A stretch of DNA of 8,008 nucleotides from an uncultured Geobacteraceae bacterium (lineage in GTDB: Bacteria; Desulfobacterota; Desulfuromonadia; Geobacterales; Pseudopelobacteraceae). Positions 1 to 6,371 of the stretch are shown here, piece after piece. The stretch spans positions 1 through 8,008 of the forward strand of contig CAIRND010000173.1 of NCBI GenBank assembly GCA_903879825.1, given 5' to 3'. The position numbers and the translations under genes were made by a program. The notes under the pieces are model-generated. The model saw nothing but the letters and a program-made list of their open reading frames with translations. It was not told the DNA's origin and did not search any database. The first letter of the stretch is position 1, and each line of letters starts with the position of its first letter.

Positions 1-927
1 CAACGCAAGAAAACGACCAAAGGTGTCGGGAGCTGCAACAGCTATTCTCATGGCCCGCTGTACCAGCAAAAAAAACATGCCGATTATTACCAGCACACCA
101 ATAAAGCCGAGCTCTTCTCCCACAACGGCAAGGATGAAGTCGGTATGGGCTTCCGGGAGATAAAACAGCTTCTGCTTGCCTTCTCCCAAACCCTGACCGA
201 AAACGCCGCCTGTGCCAAGTGCCAACCATGACTGGATGATTTGAAAGCCGCTGTTCTGCGGGTCTTGCCACGGGTCCAGGAAGGCGAGGATGCGCCTTTT
301 GCGGTAGGCCACATTCATGACCAGGAAATAGATGAACGGCATTGACATCAAGCCAATCGATATAATGTAAATCAAGCGTGCCCCGGCGGCAAAGAGCATT
401 ATAATGGCAACTGCTGCTAGTGTAAGGGCTGAACCCATATCCGGTTGTTTAAGCAAAAGCCCCAGCATCACCACCAGAATCAGCATGTACGACACAAAAC
501 CGGGGCCGAGTTCCTTGATTTTCCCCTCTTTTTTTTCCAGTGAATACGCCATGTACATGATGAGGGCGATTTTGGCAACCTCTGAGGGTTGGAGATTGAA
601 GCCGGGCAGCCTAATCCAACGTGAAGCTCCACCGGCACTCCCGCCGATACCGGGAATCAGAACCATTACCAGCAGCACAATGCACCCCAGCAGAATCGGG
701 GCCGCCAGTTTACGCCAAAATTGATAATTGATACGCATGGTTACCAGCATAAGTCCAAAGCCCAACAGGGCGAACAGCCCCTGTCGTTTGAGGAAGAAAA
801 AACCATCATGAAAGCGTTTTGCCGCCATGACAGAAGATGCCGAATAGACCATCACTACTCCGAAACAGGTCAGAGCGATGGCCATCAACATGATCACCAG
901 ATCATATTCTTCCAGTTTTTTGAACAT
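1..927 (-). CDS. ftsW: FtsW, septal peptidoglycan glycosyltransferase (SEDS family), 3' end missing
   Basis: FtsW is a polytopic inner-membrane protein that polymerises lipid II into glycan strands at the division septum, working with the transpeptidase FtsI. The frame is open from the ATG at 927 to the window edge, giving 309 residues; the last part (roughly 60 residues by family length) lies outside. Hydrophobic segments are visible near residues 10-30, 48-64, 76-92, 114-130, 146-160, 164-182, 185-206 and 264-290. SEDS signatures are GASRWI (100-105), NLQPSE (111-116), KQPDMGSA (160-167) and the periplasmic loop LPEAHTDFI (257-265), whose Asp263 corresponds to the essential catalytic Asp of the family. 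The ATG directly abuts the murD stop (TAAATG), with a weak AAAGG about 8 nt upstream, so translation probably depends on coupling to murD. The charged N-terminus and following membrane segment support this start. RodA is the paralogous alternative, but the dcw position favours FtsW. Confidence 0.96.
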   Translation of the reverse strand, partial: MFKKLEEYDLVIMLMAIALTCFGVVMVYSASSVMAAKRFHDGFFFLKRQGLFALLGFGLMLVTMRINYQFWRKLAAPILLGCIVLLVMVLIPGIGGSAGGASRWIRLPGFNLQPSEVAKIALIMYMAYSLEKKEGKIKELGPGFVSYMLILVVMLGLLLKQPDMGSALTLAAVAIIMLFAAGARLIYIISIGLMSMPFIYFLVMNVAYRKRRILAFLDPWQDPQNSGFQIIQSWLALGTGGVFGQGLGEGKQKLFYLPEAHTDFILAVVGEELGFIGVLVIIGMFFLLVQRAMRIAVAAPDTFGRFLAL

Positions 928-2268
928 TTACAGTGCCTTTACCGCTGCAATAAACCGCTGTGCCCGCTCTTCATAATCCTTGAACATATCAAAGCTTGAA
1001 CAGGCGGGTGACATCAAAACGGTGCCACCGGGTGCCGTTATTTCTGCAGCAATGTGCACGGCATCTTCAAGCGTTTTCGCACGGCGGGTATCGGTCAATC
1101 GCCCCAATTCCAGCTCCATTCGCTCAGCCGCTTCGCCGATCAGTATCAAGTGTTGAACTCTTTCACCTACCAGCGGCACCAGTGGAGCATAGCTGCCCCC
1201 CTTGTCCTTGCCGCCAGCGATAAGCGTAATGGCGCTGAAGCTTTCCAGCGCCTTCTCCACACTGCCTACATTGGTGGCTTTACTGTCCTCATAGTAGCTG
1301 ACGCCGTTTACATCCCGGACAAACTCCATGCGGTGGTGCAGAGATTCAAAGCAGAGAATGGTCTCAAAGGTTTCATCGGGACGGCAGCCAAGCAGTAAGG
1401 CGCATGCCACGGCAGCCATGATGTTTTCCAAATTGTGTACCCCCTGCAGCCGAATAGCGGCGGTGGGAAAACACTCCTCATGGCCATTGTGGCGGTAGGT
1501 GATGACGCCGTCTTTGCTGAAGATGCCTTCATCAAGTTCAATTTTTCGACTGAACGGAAACAGCTGTGCCGTGAGGTTCTGAGCATGCTGCCAGACAAGA
1601 GGATCATCCCGGTTGACCACGGCAAAATCGTCATCGGTCTGGTTTTCAAAAATACGCAATTTGGCGTCGATGTACGCCTGGTAATCAGGGTAGCGGTCAA
1701 GGTGATCTTCGCTCAGGTTTAATAGAGCCGCCACGGTTGGCCGGAACGAAGTAATCCACTCCAGTTGGAATGAGCTGATTTCAGCTACCACCTGGTCCCA
1801 TATTTGATGTGACGCTGCCAGTTCGATCAGCGGAGTGCCGATATTGCCACCGACAAAGGTGTGATAGCCGTTGTGTTTAAATATTGTTCCCAGAATGGAA
1901 GTGGTGGTGGTTTTGCCGTTGGTGCCGGTGATAGCTGCCAGTGGCGCATCAATAAAGCGTGCCGCCAGTTCGATTTCGCTGATGATCTCAACTCCGGCAT
2001 GCTGTGCTGAGGCTAACTGCGGGAGATCCATCGGCACACCGGGAGAAACCACAATCAGGTCGCTCGTCAGGAAGGTTGCTTCATTGTGTCGTTCCAATTC
2101 CTGGGAAATATTAAATTCTGCCAGTTCGGCGAATTGACCCGCCAGGGCGGTTTTGCTGCGCATATCGGTAACGGTTACCCGGGCACCCTGTGCTGCCAAA
2201 AAACGAGCACAGGCCACGCCAGTTTTGGCAAGGCCCACGACGAGGATGTTTTTGTCTTTTATCTGCAT
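928..2268 (-). CDS. murD: MurD, UDP-N-acetylmuramoyl-L-alanine--D-glutamate ligase
   Basis: MurD is the cytoplasmic ATP-dependent ligase that adds D-glutamate to UDP-MurNAc-L-Ala, the second stem-peptide step. The 446-residue protein has the usual family length. The N-terminal Rossmann-like UDP-binding domain begins with NILVVGLAKTG (7-17). The central ATPase domain has the P-loop GTNGKTTTT (115-123), VAEISSFQLE (161-170) and LNLSEDHLDRY (183-193); the Lys in DAKLRIF (201-207) matches the normally carbamylated lysine. The C-terminal domain shows HHRMEFV (311-317), YYEDSKATN (325-333), AGGKDKGG (351-358) and MSPACSSFDMFKDYEER (419-435). The next residue is Ala where I recall Gly being common, probably a minor variant. 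The ATG follows the mraY stop by one base and is preceded by GAGGTGAT. The stop codon directly abuts the ftsW start. MurD is separated from the other ligases by its motif set and by the absence of a DNPR motif. Confidence 0.97.
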   Translation of the reverse strand: MQIKDKNILVVGLAKTGVACARFLAAQGARVTVTDMRSKTALAGQFAELAEFNISQELERHNEATFLTSDLIVVSPGVPMDLPQLASAQHAGVEIISEIELAARFIDAPLAAITGTNGKTTTTSILGTIFKHNGYHTFVGGNIGTPLIELAASHQIWDQVVAEISSFQLEWITSFRPTVAALLNLSEDHLDRYPDYQAYIDAKLRIFENQTDDDFAVVNRDDPLVWQHAQNLTAQLFPFSRKIELDEGIFSKDGVITYRHNGHEECFPTAAIRLQGVHNLENIMAAVACALLLGCRPDETFETILCFESLHHRMEFVRDVNGVSYYEDSKATNVGSVEKALESFSAITLIAGGKDKGGSYAPLVPLVGERVQHLILIGEAAERMELELGRLTDTRRAKTLEDAVHIAAEITAPGGTVLMSPACSSFDMFKDYEERAQRFIAAVKAL

Positions 2269-2276
2269 ATCACCTC
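2269..2276 (-). promoter_or_regulatory. Ribosome binding site of murD, overlapping the mraY stop
   Basis: The minus strand reads GAGGTGAT immediately before the murD ATG. It matches the anti-Shine-Dalgarno sequence over all eight bases and contains the mraY stop codon TGA. The GAGG core is only 4 nt from the ATG, which is short. Reinitiation by ribosomes finishing mraY is likely to contribute. Confidence 0.6.
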
Positions 2277-3346
2277 ATCTTCAATGTCGAAATCGCCACC
2301 AGCGCCAGAATTATACTGATGATCCAGAAGCGGACGATGATCTTCGGTTCTGCCACTCCCTTCAGTTCAAAATGGTGGTGAATCGGGGCCATACGGAAGA
2401 TGCGCTTGCCGCGGTATTTGTATGAGCCTACCTGAAAGATAACCGAAAGCGCCTCGACGACAAAGATGCCACCGACAATTACCAGCAATATCTCCTGTTT
2501 GGTCAGTACCGCAATGGTTCCCAGAGTCCCTCCCAGTGAGAGTGAACCGACATCTCCCATAAAAACTTCTGCCGGATAGGAATTATACCAGAGGAAACCG
2601 AGCCCGGCACCTACCATGGCGCCGCACAATACGGCCAGTTCACCGGCACCGACTACACGCGGTATCTGCAGATAGGCTGACAGGGTGGCGTGACCGGCAA
2701 TGTAGGAAAATAGCATATAGGTAGCGGCGTTGATTGCCACCGGTCCGATAGCAAGTCCATCTAGTCCGTCGGTAAGGTTGACGGCGTTGCTGGCACCTAC
2801 AATGACGATTGTGGCAAAGGGGATGAACCAGATCCAGAGATCCGGGTGAAAGTTTTTGAAGAGCGGGAAAAAAAGCTCTTCACTAAAGCCGGGCTTCAGA
2901 AACAGATATACGGTAACAATTCCGGCGAGGAGCACCTGCCAAAACATTTTCTGACGGGCAGACAGCCCCTTCGTATCTTTCTTGACCACTTTTTTGTAAT
3001 CGTCTACGAAGCCGATCACGCCGTAGCCGATTGTAATAAAGAGTGTTATCCATATGTACTGATTGGTGAGGTCTGCCCAGAGCAGCGTAGGAATGACGAT
3101 TGCGGCGAGGATTATCACGCCACCCATTGTGGGAGTCCCCTGCTTTTGCAGATGGGATTCCGGTCCGTCGGTGCGGATGACCTGGCGGGCTTGAAGAGAT
3201 TCCAATTTTCGGATGATCCAGGGGCCAAGTACAAAGCAGACCACCAGTGCCGTGATCATGGCGTAAATAGTTCGGAAGGTCAGGTACTTGAATATGTTAA
3301 ATAACTTAACGTTGGTCGCGAGTGGGTAAAAAATATGGTACAGCAT
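2270..3346 (-). CDS. mraY: MraY, phospho-N-acetylmuramoyl-pentapeptide-transferase
   Basis: MraY is an integral membrane enzyme that transfers phospho-MurNAc-pentapeptide from UDP to undecaprenyl phosphate, forming lipid I; it is the first membrane step of the pathway. The 358-residue length is typical. Family signatures run in order: LTFRTIYAMITAL (22-34), TPTMGG (71-76), the Asp-rich VDDYKK (114-119), NAVNLTDGLDGLA (187-199), FMGDVGSLSLGG (262-273) and PIHHHFEL (321-328). These contain the conserved Mg2+/substrate aspartates (115, 116, 193, 265) and the histidine triad. Many hydrophobic segments fit the ten-helix fold. The ATG lies three bases after the murF stop, with AAAGGGGA about 8 nt upstream inside the murF 3' end. 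The stop TGA is one base before the murD start. WecA-type transferases are the distant alternative, but the HHHFE motif and context identify MraY. Confidence 0.98.
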   Translation of the reverse strand: MLYHIFYPLATNVKLFNIFKYLTFRTIYAMITALVVCFVLGPWIIRKLESLQARQVIRTDGPESHLQKQGTPTMGGVIILAAIVIPTLLWADLTNQYIWITLFITIGYGVIGFVDDYKKVVKKDTKGLSARQKMFWQVLLAGIVTVYLFLKPGFSEELFFPLFKNFHPDLWIWFIPFATIVIVGASNAVNLTDGLDGLAIGPVAINAATYMLFSYIAGHATLSAYLQIPRVVGAGELAVLCGAMVGAGLGFLWYNSYPAEVFMGDVGSLSLGGTLGTIAVLTKQEILLVIVGGIFVVEALSVIFQVGSYKYRGKRIFRMAPIHHHFELKGVAEPKIIVRFWIISIILALVAISTLKMR

Positions 3347-3349
3347 GGG

Positions 3350-4744
3350 CTAATCCCCTTTGGTCTGTTGTATCAGGCGCTTCAGTTCGGAGGCCACTTT
3401 TTCCATGGTCATCCCCCGCGATCCCTTGAACAAAATCACATCACCATCACTTATCGTTTTGTGGAGTTGCTCGGCAATCTCGGTATGGCTTGCGCAGCAG
3501 ATGATCGCCTCCGTTGGCAGATCACTCAGTGCGGCCCCTTCGGCGGCATGTTTTGTCATCCGTGTGCCGGTCAGATAGAGGCGGTCAACATTGCGCCCGG
3601 CCACGGCCCCGACGCAGTGATGCGCCTCAGCTTCGCGTTCGCCAAGCTCCAGCATATCTCCGAGAACGGCGATGCGATGTCCTGTGGCGGCAATCTGATT
3701 CAGGGTTTCCAAAGCGGCCTTTGTCGAGGAAGGATTGGCGTTGTAGGTGTCGTCAATGAGGGTGATAGTGCCAAGCCGCTCAATCTGAAAGCGCCCTTTG
3801 TATGGGCTAAAAGCCTCAAGTCCGGCGACGATGGTTGGTAAATCAACTTTCTCCAGAAGGGCAGCGGTTGCAGCAAGAGCGTTATAGACATTGTGACGAC
3901 CGCAGGCTTTCAGATGAACGGTCGCTTCGCCATGAGTTGTTACGAGCAGAAAGTGCTGCCCAACGAGTCCCAATGACTCAATGTTTTTTGCCCGTACCTC
4001 GCCGCGATCAATGCCGAAACTGATTCTGCGTGCGGAAGCATTCTGGGAGAGTGAGGCAACTCGGGGGTCATCGGCATTTACCACCGCCAGGCCGCCATCA
4101 GAGATGCGATACAGTAATTCGCCCTTGGCAGCGGCGACCGCCTCCACCGTTCCCATACTTTGCAGATGGGCTGGTAACGCATTCAGTACGATTCCCACGC
4201 GAGGAGCGGCAATCGCAGCCAGGCGGTCTATTTCGCCCGGCTCACTCATACCCATTTCCAAAACCGCCCAACGGTGCTCCGCGCGAAGCTGAAACAGCAT
4301 CTGCGGCAATCCGATCAGGTTGTTGAGATTGCCGGACGTTTTGAGTCCCGGTCCGGTCAAATCCAGAATCGTGCCCAGCATTTCCTTGACGGTAGTTTTT
4401 CCGTTACTTCCGGTCACAGCAATGACTGGAAGATCAAACTTTTTGCGATAGGCGGCCGCAAGATCGCCCAGGGCGCGCAGACCGCTTTTGACGGCTATGC
4501 AGGTAACAGAATCGTGTATAGGATGCCGCTTCAACCACTGGTCTTCGGCCAAAATAGTCGTGACACCCTTATCGAAAACTTCCTGGATATAGGCATGGCC
4601 ATCGAAGTGCTCTCCGTGCAACGGTACAAACAGTTGCCCTGGGGCAACAGTCCGTGAATCCGTTGAAATTGAAGTCACACCACCTTCTGCCAGGCCGATG
4701 AGCTTGCCACCCGTGGCAACGGCTATTTCGTTGATAGTAAACAT
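3350..4744 (-). CDS. murF: MurF, UDP-N-acetylmuramoyl-tripeptide--D-alanyl-D-alanine ligase
   Basis: MurF is the cytoplasmic ATP-dependent ligase that adds the D-Ala-D-Ala dipeptide to UDP-MurNAc-tripeptide, completing the pentapeptide used by MraY. The 464-residue length fits the family. The N-terminal domain contains ISTDSRTVAPGQLFVPLHGEHFDGH (26-50), the substrate-binding region shared with MurE. The ATPase domain has the P-loop TGSNGKTTVKEM (111-122), with Ser in the second loop position as is typical of MurF, then LEMGMSEPGEI (162-172) and PAHLQSMGTVEAVAAAKGEL (191-210). Later motifs are GRHNVYNALAA (282-292), DDTYNANPSS (331-340), LGDMLELG (361-368) and FKGSRGMTMEK (439-449). The ATG overlaps the murE stop by one base (TAATG), with a GGAG about 11 nt upstream, so translational coupling is likely. 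Nothing looks truncated or frameshifted. Confidence 0.97.
   Translation of the reverse strand: MFTINEIAVATGGKLIGLAEGGVTSISTDSRTVAPGQLFVPLHGEHFDGHAYIQEVFDKGVTTILAEDQWLKRHPIHDSVTCIAVKSGLRALGDLAAAYRKKFDLPVIAVTGSNGKTTVKEMLGTILDLTGPGLKTSGNLNNLIGLPQMLFQLRAEHRWAVLEMGMSEPGEIDRLAAIAAPRVGIVLNALPAHLQSMGTVEAVAAAKGELLYRISDGGLAVVNADDPRVASLSQNASARRISFGIDRGEVRAKNIESLGLVGQHFLLVTTHGEATVHLKACGRHNVYNALAATAALLEKVDLPTIVAGLEAFSPYKGRFQIERLGTITLIDDTYNANPSSTKAALETLNQIAATGHRIAVLGDMLELGEREAEAHHCVGAVAGRNVDRLYLTGTRMTKHAAEGAALSDLPTEAIICCASHTEIAEQLHKTISDGDVILFKGSRGMTMEKVASELKRLIQQTKGD
3354..3361 (-). promoter_or_regulatory. Ribosome binding site of mraY
   Basis: The minus strand reads AAAGGGGA inside the last codons of murF, 8 nt (3347-3354) from the end of its GGGG core to the mraY ATG at 3346. 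The site overlaps coding sequence, as expected for genes only three bases apart, and supports the chosen mraY start. Confidence 0.65.
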
Positions 4745-6315
4745 TAGGCCATATTCTCCGCAAATGCTGCCGCAGCTTCTTCCCGGTCATCAAAATGATG
4801 TTTAACGGTGCCGATAATCTGATAGTCCTCGTGGCCTTTGCCCGCCAGCAGGACAATGTCGCCGGGATGAGCCAGGCTGATGGCCAGGCGGATCGCCTCA
4901 CGGCGATTTTCCACAAGGACGAAGCCTCTCTCCGTGAAGCCGTCGGTAAGCTGGTTTGGTTGGTATTCGCGGTGAGTCTCGCTCGTGCCACGGTCCTCTC
5001 CGACAGGAAGAGGAGCAATGCTTGTGATGCCCGCCTTGATCTGTTCCATTATACTCAACGGATCTTCCGTGCGGGGATTGTCAGATGTGACTATCGCCAG
5101 ATCGCTCTTGGTAACGGCAATTCTCCCCATAATCGGGCGCTTACCGTTGTCGCGGTCTCCGCCGCAGCCAAACAGGGTAATGATCCTTCCGGTCGAAATC
5201 TCTTTCAATGTGGCAAGCACATTCTCCAGGGCATCGCCGGTGTGAGCGTAATCAACCAGACAGGTGACCCCCGACCGGTTTGCAACCCGTTCCATGCGCC
5301 CCGGTACCGTACTGTGGTTTTCAATGCCGTACTTTATTGCGTCAAGCGGCAGATCCAGAGCCACTCCGGCTGCGGCAGCAGCCAGGATATTGGAAAGATT
5401 GAAACGTCCAAGGAGCCGTGAAGCAAATTTGAAAGACCCCGCTGGTGTAATTAATGTGGCACTGATGCCGTCGACTGAGGAGGCAATATCTGTTGGACGT
5501 ACATCACGCTGCCCCTGAATCCCGAAGGTGATTACCGGACAGCTGCAGCGCCGGGCAATCTCCTCGCCGGAAGGGTCATCCATGTTGATTGCGGCGCGTC
5601 GTTGCGGTTTTTCCGGTGATGGCTGGAGCAGGTCGGAAAATAACCGGCACTTAGCTTCCCGATAGTTTTCCATTGTTAGATGGTAATCCAGATGGTCGCG
5701 GGTCAGGTTGCTGAAAATCCCCACATCAAAATAACAACCATCGACTCTTTTTTGTTCGAGCGCATGTGATGATACCTCCATCACAAATGCATCCGCTCCC
5801 GCTTCTGCAAGTTGCCGCAACGCGCTCTGCAATTCGGTTGATTCCGGCGTGGTATGGGAAGCCTGAATAATCGTTGTGCCGAAACGATAGCTAATTGTGC
5901 CGAGTACCGCTGCGTGGTGTCCGGCCGCTTCAAGAATCGCCTCAATAAGATATGTTGTGGTTGTCTTGCCGTTGGTGCCGGTAATGCCGATCAGTGGTTT
6001 TGTCGCGGTCGGTTCACCGTTGAAACGTGCTGCCATGCGTCCCATGGCGGCGCGCCCGTCCGGGACCCTGACCCAGGGAGTGCCGGTGGGAGCCGAGGCT
6101 TCATCCTCCAGGATAACTGCTGCTGCACCTGCTTCTATGGCTTTTTCGATATAGGTATGCCCATCACTCTGCCAGCCGCGCAGCGCAAAAAAAAGCGCAC
6201 CAGGGCGGACCGAACGCGAGTCACAGGTCAGGAAGTTGATGGTGGTCGCTGTATCGCCATGTATCTCTGCCTCTGGCAGTTTTACGAGCAGTTCACGCAG
6301 CGTTATGTGCTTCAT
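4744..6315 (-). CDS. murE: MurE, UDP-N-acetylmuramoyl-L-alanyl-D-glutamate--2,6-diaminopimelate ligase
   Basis: MurE adds the third stem-peptide residue to UDP-MurNAc-L-Ala-D-Glu in the cytoplasm. The motif SDNPRTEDP (411-419) contains the DNPR signature of meso-diaminopimelate-adding enzymes. Other motifs are TCDSRSVRPGALFFALRG (30-47), P-loop GTNGKTTTTYLIE (113-125), MEVSSHALEQKRV (179-191), LTRDHLDYH (204-212), PGRMERV (338-344), VDYAHTGDALENVL (354-367), FGCGGDRDNGKRPIMG (382-397) and AGKGHEDYQ (491-499). I place the start at 6315, giving 523 residues beginning MKHITLRELL, because AGGAGAGG lies just upstream and family homology starts there. The frame stays open to an ATG at 6375 overlapping the ftsI stop, but that ATG has no Shine-Dalgarno sequence and would add an unconserved 20-residue leader. 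The protein is about 29 residues longer than E. coli MurE between the DNPR motif and the ENRREAI segment (468-474), owing to an insertion near residues 433-461. The stop overlaps the murF ATG by one base. Confidence 0.96.
   Translation of the reverse strand: MKHITLRELLVKLPEAEIHGDTATTINFLTCDSRSVRPGALFFALRGWQSDGHTYIEKAIEAGAAAVILEDEASAPTGTPWVRVPDGRAAMGRMAARFNGEPTATKPLIGITGTNGKTTTTYLIEAILEAAGHHAAVLGTISYRFGTTIIQASHTTPESTELQSALRQLAEAGADAFVMEVSSHALEQKRVDGCYFDVGIFSNLTRDHLDYHLTMENYREAKCRLFSDLLQPSPEKPQRRAAINMDDPSGEEIARRCSCPVITFGIQGQRDVRPTDIASSVDGISATLITPAGSFKFASRLLGRFNLSNILAAAAAGVALDLPLDAIKYGIENHSTVPGRMERVANRSGVTCLVDYAHTGDALENVLATLKEISTGRIITLFGCGGDRDNGKRPIMGRIAVTKSDLAIVTSDNPRTEDPLSIMEQIKAGITSIAPLPVGEDRGTSETHREYQPNQLTDGFTERGFVLVENRREAIRLAISLAHPGDIVLLAGKGHEDYQIIGTVKHHFDDREEAAAAFAENMA
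4925..5016 (-). repeat. Probable decayed palindromic repeat inserted in frame within murE
   Basis: This stretch encodes the extra segment of MurE, about residues 433-463, which begins APLPVGEDRG and ends near TDGFTERGF. Read as minus-strand RNA, 5014-4994 folds into an 8-bp stem containing one G-U pair, with a 5-base loop. The element CGGAGAG(AG)G occurs twice in the same orientation, at 5002-4995 and 4934-4925, close to the two ends of the segment. The hairpin sequence and its translation resemble common bacterial intergenic repeats of the CTCTCCC...GGGAGAGGG type, whose translation gives LPVGEGRG-like strings. This resemblance is from memory, and no second copy lies in the window. The frame is intact. 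An ordinary lineage-specific loop is the alternative explanation. Confidence 0.4.
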
Positions 6316-6317
6316 GT

Positions 6318-6325
6318 CCTCTCCT
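6318..6325 (-). promoter_or_regulatory. Ribosome binding site of murE
   Basis: The minus strand reads AGGAGAGG, ending two bases before the ATG at 6315; the AGGAG core lies 5 nt from the start codon. This strong Shine-Dalgarno match decides the murE start against the in-frame upstream ATG at 6375, whose upstream sequence has no purine-rich match. It also indicates that murE initiates independently of ftsI, unlike the tightly coupled genes downstream. Confidence 0.8.
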
Positions 6326-6340
6326 GTAAAAACGGTAAAA

Positions 6341-6360
6341 CCTGCCGGGGATCCGGCAGG
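6341..6360 (-). terminator. GC-rich hairpin with T-rich tail in the ftsI-murE spacer (possible attenuator)
   Basis: A perfect 8-bp inverted repeat (CCTGCCGG / CCGGCAGG) encloses a 4-base loop. On the minus strand it is followed at once by TTTTACCGTTTTT, ending just before the murE Shine-Dalgarno sequence. The layout resembles an intrinsic terminator, but the T tract is interrupted and the operon must continue into essential genes. A partial terminator, attenuator, RNA processing site or 3' stabiliser for ftsI mRNA is therefore more plausible than full termination. It occupies the only real intergenic gap in the window. Confidence 0.45.
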
Positions 6361-6371
6361 CGCTTTCAGCA

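Noticed and set aside
1913..1929. A 17-base sequence in murD (TTGCCGTTGGTGCCGGT on the plus strand) recurs exactly at 5966-5982 in murE.
   Set aside because: Both copies encode the shared GTNGKT P-loop of the Mur ligase family, so this is paralogy under protein constraint rather than a repeat element.
4569..5018. A 149-codon minus-strand frame spanning the murE-murF junction in another frame.
   Set aside because: It overlaps the 3' part of murE and the 5' part of murF, both of which carry strong conserved motifs, and its own translation has no recognisable features.
4795..5421. A 208-codon plus-strand open frame opposite murE.
   Set aside because: It is an antisense shadow of conserved MurE coding sequence, with no recognisable protein features.
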